DNA of 35,677 nt, from contig JAFYWC010000080.1 of NCBI GenBank assembly GCA_017546585.1, positions 1-35,677 on the forward strand. The letters run 5' to 3'. The notes beneath the pieces are model-generated. The model was not told the DNA's origin. It saw nothing but the letters and a program-made list of their open reading frames with translations, and did no database searches. Source of the stretch: Bacteroidales bacterium (GTDB lineage Bacteria > Bacteroidota > Bacteroidia > Bacteroidales > UBA932). The translations under genes and the position numbers were made by a program. How positions within the stretch are numbered: position 1 is the stretch's first letter; the number at the start of each line of letters is the position of its first letter. Positions 33,973 to 35,677 of this stretch are shown piece after piece.

Positions 33973-34050
33973 AGGATGGTCAGATTACCGGGATTTGGAG
34001 GACAAAACAGGGTCATTTTGAGGATTTAGTGAAAGTTTTTTGAAAAAATG

Positions 34051-34081
34051 TTTGCATTTTAATAAAACATTCATACCTTTG
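34051..34081 (+). promoter_or_regulatory. Consensus promoter of the tRNA-Gln/tRNA-Met unit
   Basis: TTTG at 34051-34054, 19-nt spacer, TACCTTTG at 34074-34081, with A/T-rich sequence upstream. It lies 30 nt before tRNA-Gln and has the same geometry as the 23S promoter. Confidence 0.8.
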
Positions 34082-34111
34082 CAGTCCCAAATTCAAAAAG
34101 GGAAGCCAAAT

Positions 34112-34182
34112 TGAGATATGGTGTAATGGTAGCACTACAGATTCTGGCTCTGTCAGTGAGGGTTCGAGTCCTTCTATCTCAA
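34112..34182 (+). tRNA. tRNA-Gln (anticodon CTG)
   Basis: A cloverleaf can be drawn: acceptor TGAGATA/TATCTCA, D arm GTGT...GCAC, anticodon stem ACAGA/TCTGT with loop TTCTGGC (anticodon CTG), and T arm GAGGG-TTCGAGT-CCTTC. The discriminator is A and CCA is not encoded. It decodes CAG. Confidence 0.95.
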
Positions 34183-34220
34183 CAAAACCTTAACAGGGTC
34201 GGGGACCTCCCCAAAATCAT

Positions 34221-34294
34221 GGCGGGATAGCTCAGCTGGTTAGAGCGCATGATTCATAATCATGAGGTCCGCAGTTCAATCCTGCGTCCCGCTA
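34221..34294 (+). tRNA. tRNA-Met, elongator type (anticodon CAT)
   Basis: Acceptor GGCGGGA/TCCCGCT with a G-T first pair, D arm GCTC...GAGC, anticodon stem CATGA/TCATG with loop TTCATAA (anticodon CAT), T arm CGCAG-TTCAATC-CTGCG, discriminator A, no CCA. A paired first position argues against an initiator tRNA. The Ile2 type (modified CAT) is possible but the sequence looks like Bacteroidota elongator Met. It lies 38 bp after tRNA-Gln in the same unit, and its 3' end probably served as an integration site. Confidence 0.92.
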
Positions 34295-34304
34295 CTTGAA
34301 AATC

Positions 34305-34337
34305 AAGCACTTACGAAATTTTCGTAGGTGCTTTTTT
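34305..34337 (+). terminator. Rho-independent terminator of the tRNA unit
   Basis: AAGCACTTACGAA (34305-34317) pairs with TTCGTAGGTGCTT (34321-34333), loop ATT, one wobble pair, followed by a T run. It starts 10 nt after tRNA-Met. Confidence 0.9.
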
Positions 34338-34343
34338 GATGCC

Positions 34344-34364
34344 CGTGAACACCGCGTGAACACC
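34344..34364. repeat. Paired direct repeats CGTGAACACC (first pair)
   Basis: Two identical 10-mers CGTGAACACC at 34344-34353 and 34355-34364, repeating every 11 bp (one helical turn), right behind the tRNA terminator. A second pair lies at 34564-34585. The arrangement resembles arm-type binding sites of a tyrosine recombinase. Confidence 0.6.
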
Positions 34365-34563
34365 AAATCTTTTAATTTCATTTAATATTCATTATTTCCA
34401 CAAGTGGCGTACAGAGCGTTCTGAGTGGGTTTTTATAAATGGATTTCATTTTCGTCAGAAATCTGCACTGTTCAGCGTTACAAGTCCCCCCTTAAGTTCC
34501 CTAGTCGACAATATCCACAAATCTACATTGTCAATCACGGCCATTTTTAACGATTTTAGGGTC

Positions 34564-34585
34564 CGTGAACACGGGCGTGAACACC
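34564..34585. repeat. Paired direct repeats CGTGAACAC (second pair) inside an inverted repeat
   Basis: CGTGAACACG at 34564-34573 and CGTGAACACC at 34576-34585, repeating every 12 bp. They are framed by TTTAGGGT (34555-34562) and its complement ACCCTAAA (34588-34595). It lies about 20 bp after the RhuM stop codon, so a terminator role is possible, but the match to the first pair suggests a recombinase-binding site. Confidence 0.55.
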
Positions 34586-34608
34586 GAACCCTAAATTTTG
34601 GCTTAAAT

Positions 34609-35589
34609 TCAGTTCTTTTCTTTGAGCTTTTTTACCTCTCTATCGAAGTCGCTTTCCAGCATCTCCATCTCGCGCTGGCGATAGATTTCAAACTCCTGCT
34701 CTGCTTTTTTAATTGCTTGTGCGTGCGACACTGTTCCTTTTCCGATCAGGACCTTTCTCTTATGAGCTGTTATCTGACCATCTAGAGCCTCAATCCAATC
34801 CTTCATAGTCATCGGATTCATTTCCAAAGCCTGGAACTCCGCAAAGTCCAAGAATCCAGACACAAGAAGATTAAGCCTCTGTAACTCCAGCTCTGAAAGA
34901 TAATTCTTGGCGATCTTCACATCGTCCTTGGTAACATAGTTACCCTTGAAGTTTGTCATACCAACAAACGGCTTTTCATTATCCACGCGATTATAGATAA
35001 CCTCCGCTGCGGTATTCTCATGCACTGCATAATGCAATTTATTCTGCACAGTCGCAAAGAAAGTCTTCGTCATATCACTGCGGGGATCATAATCGACAGC
35101 TGTCGCATATATATCCGTCACCTGCTGGTAGAAGTTGCGCTCACTGCTACGAATATCCCTGATACGCTGCAAAAGCTCACGAAAATAGCGGTTCCCGCCC
35201 TGCTTCAACCTCTCATCATCCATCGCAAATCCCTTCTGGATATACTCATGAAGCCTCTGCGTAGCCCACCTACGGAAACGCACTGCCACCTGCGACTGAA
35301 CACGATATCCGAGGGCAATGATCATGTCGAGGTTATAGTGAGCAAGGCTTCTCTGTACTTGTCTGTTTCCTTCCTGACGAACTGTCAAGAAATCCTTGAC
35401 AGTTCGGTTCGGATCCAACTCTCCATCCTTGAGAATATTCTCTATATGCAGACTAATATTCTGCTTGGTAGTATCATAAATCTCCGCCAGCTGATTCTGT
35501 GTCAGCCACAAATCCTCATCCGCAAATCTCACAGATACACGAGTAATCTCGTTGTCGTCTTGATATAGTATAATCTTGTTCTGTTCCAT
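34609..35589 (-). CDS. RhuM family protein
   Basis: A 326-residue soluble protein of the RhuM family (first described from Salmonella pathogenicity island 3; function not established). The N-terminal part contains a helix-turn-helix-like LWLTQNQLAEIYDTTKQNIS (about 27-46), then the family core HYNLDMIIALGYRVQS and VRFRRWATQRLHEYIQKGF. The C-terminal half is helical with a charged coiled coil at the end (REMEMLESDFDREVKKLKEK). Such genes are common on genomic islands and near restriction or toxin systems. I start at the ATG at 35589, just after the -7 box TAATTTTG (35615-35608); the frame continues upstream only to a weaker start. The surrounding sequence is more A/T-rich than the core genes, consistent with acquired DNA. 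Confidence 0.9.
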   Translation of the reverse strand: MEQNKIILYQDDNEITRVSVRFADEDLWLTQNQLAEIYDTTKQNISLHIENILKDGELDPNRTVKDFLTVRQEGNRQVQRSLAHYNLDMIIALGYRVQSQVAVRFRRWATQRLHEYIQKGFAMDDERLKQGGNRYFRELLQRIRDIRSSERNFYQQVTDIYATAVDYDPRSDMTKTFFATVQNKLHYAVHENTAAEVIYNRVDNEKPFVGMTNFKGNYVTKDDVKIAKNYLSELELQRLNLLVSGFLDFAEFQALEMNPMTMKDWIEALDGQITAHKRKVLIGKGTVSHAQAIKKAEQEFEIYRQREMEMLESDFDREVKKLKEKN

Positions 35590-35607
35590 TACACCAAGTA
35601 TTTCCCA

Positions 35608-35615
35608 CAAAATTA
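35608..35615 (-). promoter_or_regulatory. -7 promoter box of the RhuM gene
   Basis: TAATTTTG on the minus strand (35615-35608), 18 nt before the ATG. No -33 TTTG is seen at the usual distance. 35616-35677 holds no other feature I can support. Confidence 0.5.
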
Positions 35616-35677
35616 TAAAATTTCGTGAGCATTTCTAATCCCTTCTTGACTCTTTCTATACCCTTTGGGAGATAAAC

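Larger units (their letters stand above)
34295..34608. other. Gene-free junction region after tRNA-Met
   Basis: It contains the tRNA terminator (34305-34337), two pairs of CGTGAACAC repeats (34344-34364 and 34564-34585) and otherwise A/T-rich sequence with no credible gene. It looks like the attachment end of an integrated element, with RhuM as its first gene. Confidence 0.55.

Noticed and set aside
33876-34050. Possible small RNA or gene after the deformylase
   Set aside because: No start codon with coding character, no -7 box before the hairpins, and the palindromes are better explained as repeats. A processed RNA cannot be excluded without transcript data.
34221-34294. Reading the CAT tRNA as initiator tRNA
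   Set aside because: The first acceptor pair is formed (G-T) and the anticodon stem lacks the three G-C pairs of initiators, so elongator Met fits better.

Overview
The window comes from the chromosome of a member of Bacteroidota, most likely order Bacteroidales. The evidence is: (i) promoters of the Bacteroidota type (-33 TTTG, about 19-23 nt, -7 TAnnTTTG) before nearly every transcription unit and almost no Shine-Dalgarno sequences; (ii) family content typical of the group (DUF5723 barrel, OstA-like protein next to two PpiC-type proteins, TPR-TM-HTH regulator, RhuM); (iii) lipoprotein signals of the group's usual form. No species can be named from the sequence alone.

Layout. 1-978 is the 5' third of a 23S rRNA gene on the minus strand. 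It has its own strong promoter about 215 bp upstream and no 16S or spacer tRNAs, so it looks unlinked from 16S. 1512-7945 (+) holds an OPT-family transporter, ZupT, PepT, a lipoprotein-like TPR/TM/HTH regulator and a TonB-family protein. 7946-8289 is a gene-free stretch packed with hairpins, ending in a bidirectional terminator. 8290-14735 (-) is a four-gene operon: guaB, a PPIase-like lipoprotein, a SurA-like double-parvulin PPIase and an OstA-like protein. It joins GMP synthesis to outer-membrane biogenesis. 14818-18795 (+) carries a YhcC-type radical SAM protein, an SH3-NlpC/P60 peptidase, a small conserved protein and DacB/PBP4. 18792-25161 (-) is radA, a 1172-residue secreted lipoprotein and a DUF5723 protein, the last two translationally coupled. 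25283-27152 (-) has a very cysteine-rich small lipoprotein with a near-perfect promoter, a YfcE-like phosphoesterase and a DUF5009/HGSNAT-like membrane acyltransferase. 27227-27952 (+) is rsmE. 27955-32580 (-) is a five-gene operon: small membrane protein, mutL, rhomboid protease, membrane EEP-family hydrolase, tsaC. 32678-33875 (+) carries ispF and a peptide deformylase with a lipoprotein signal. 34112-34294 has tRNA-Gln(CTG) and tRNA-Met(CAT). Beyond the terminator of tRNA-Met lie paired GTGAACAC repeats and a RhuM gene, which look like the edge of an integrated element.

Most of the window is conserved core housekeeping with an envelope emphasis. The parts most worth a second look are: the apparently unlinked 23S gene; the strongly promoted 13-cysteine lipoprotein; the exported-looking deformylase with an intact active site; the giant lipoprotein/DUF5723 pair; the altered MutL C-terminal motif; the REP-like hairpins at two loci; and the putative island boundary at tRNA-Met. 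I found no CRISPR array, transposase or complete phage. No obvious wholly new multi-gene system is present.

Several starts were moved inward from the longest open frame. In guaB, dacB and rsmE the apparent upstream TTG start is the last three bases of the -7 promoter box and so cannot be in the mRNA.
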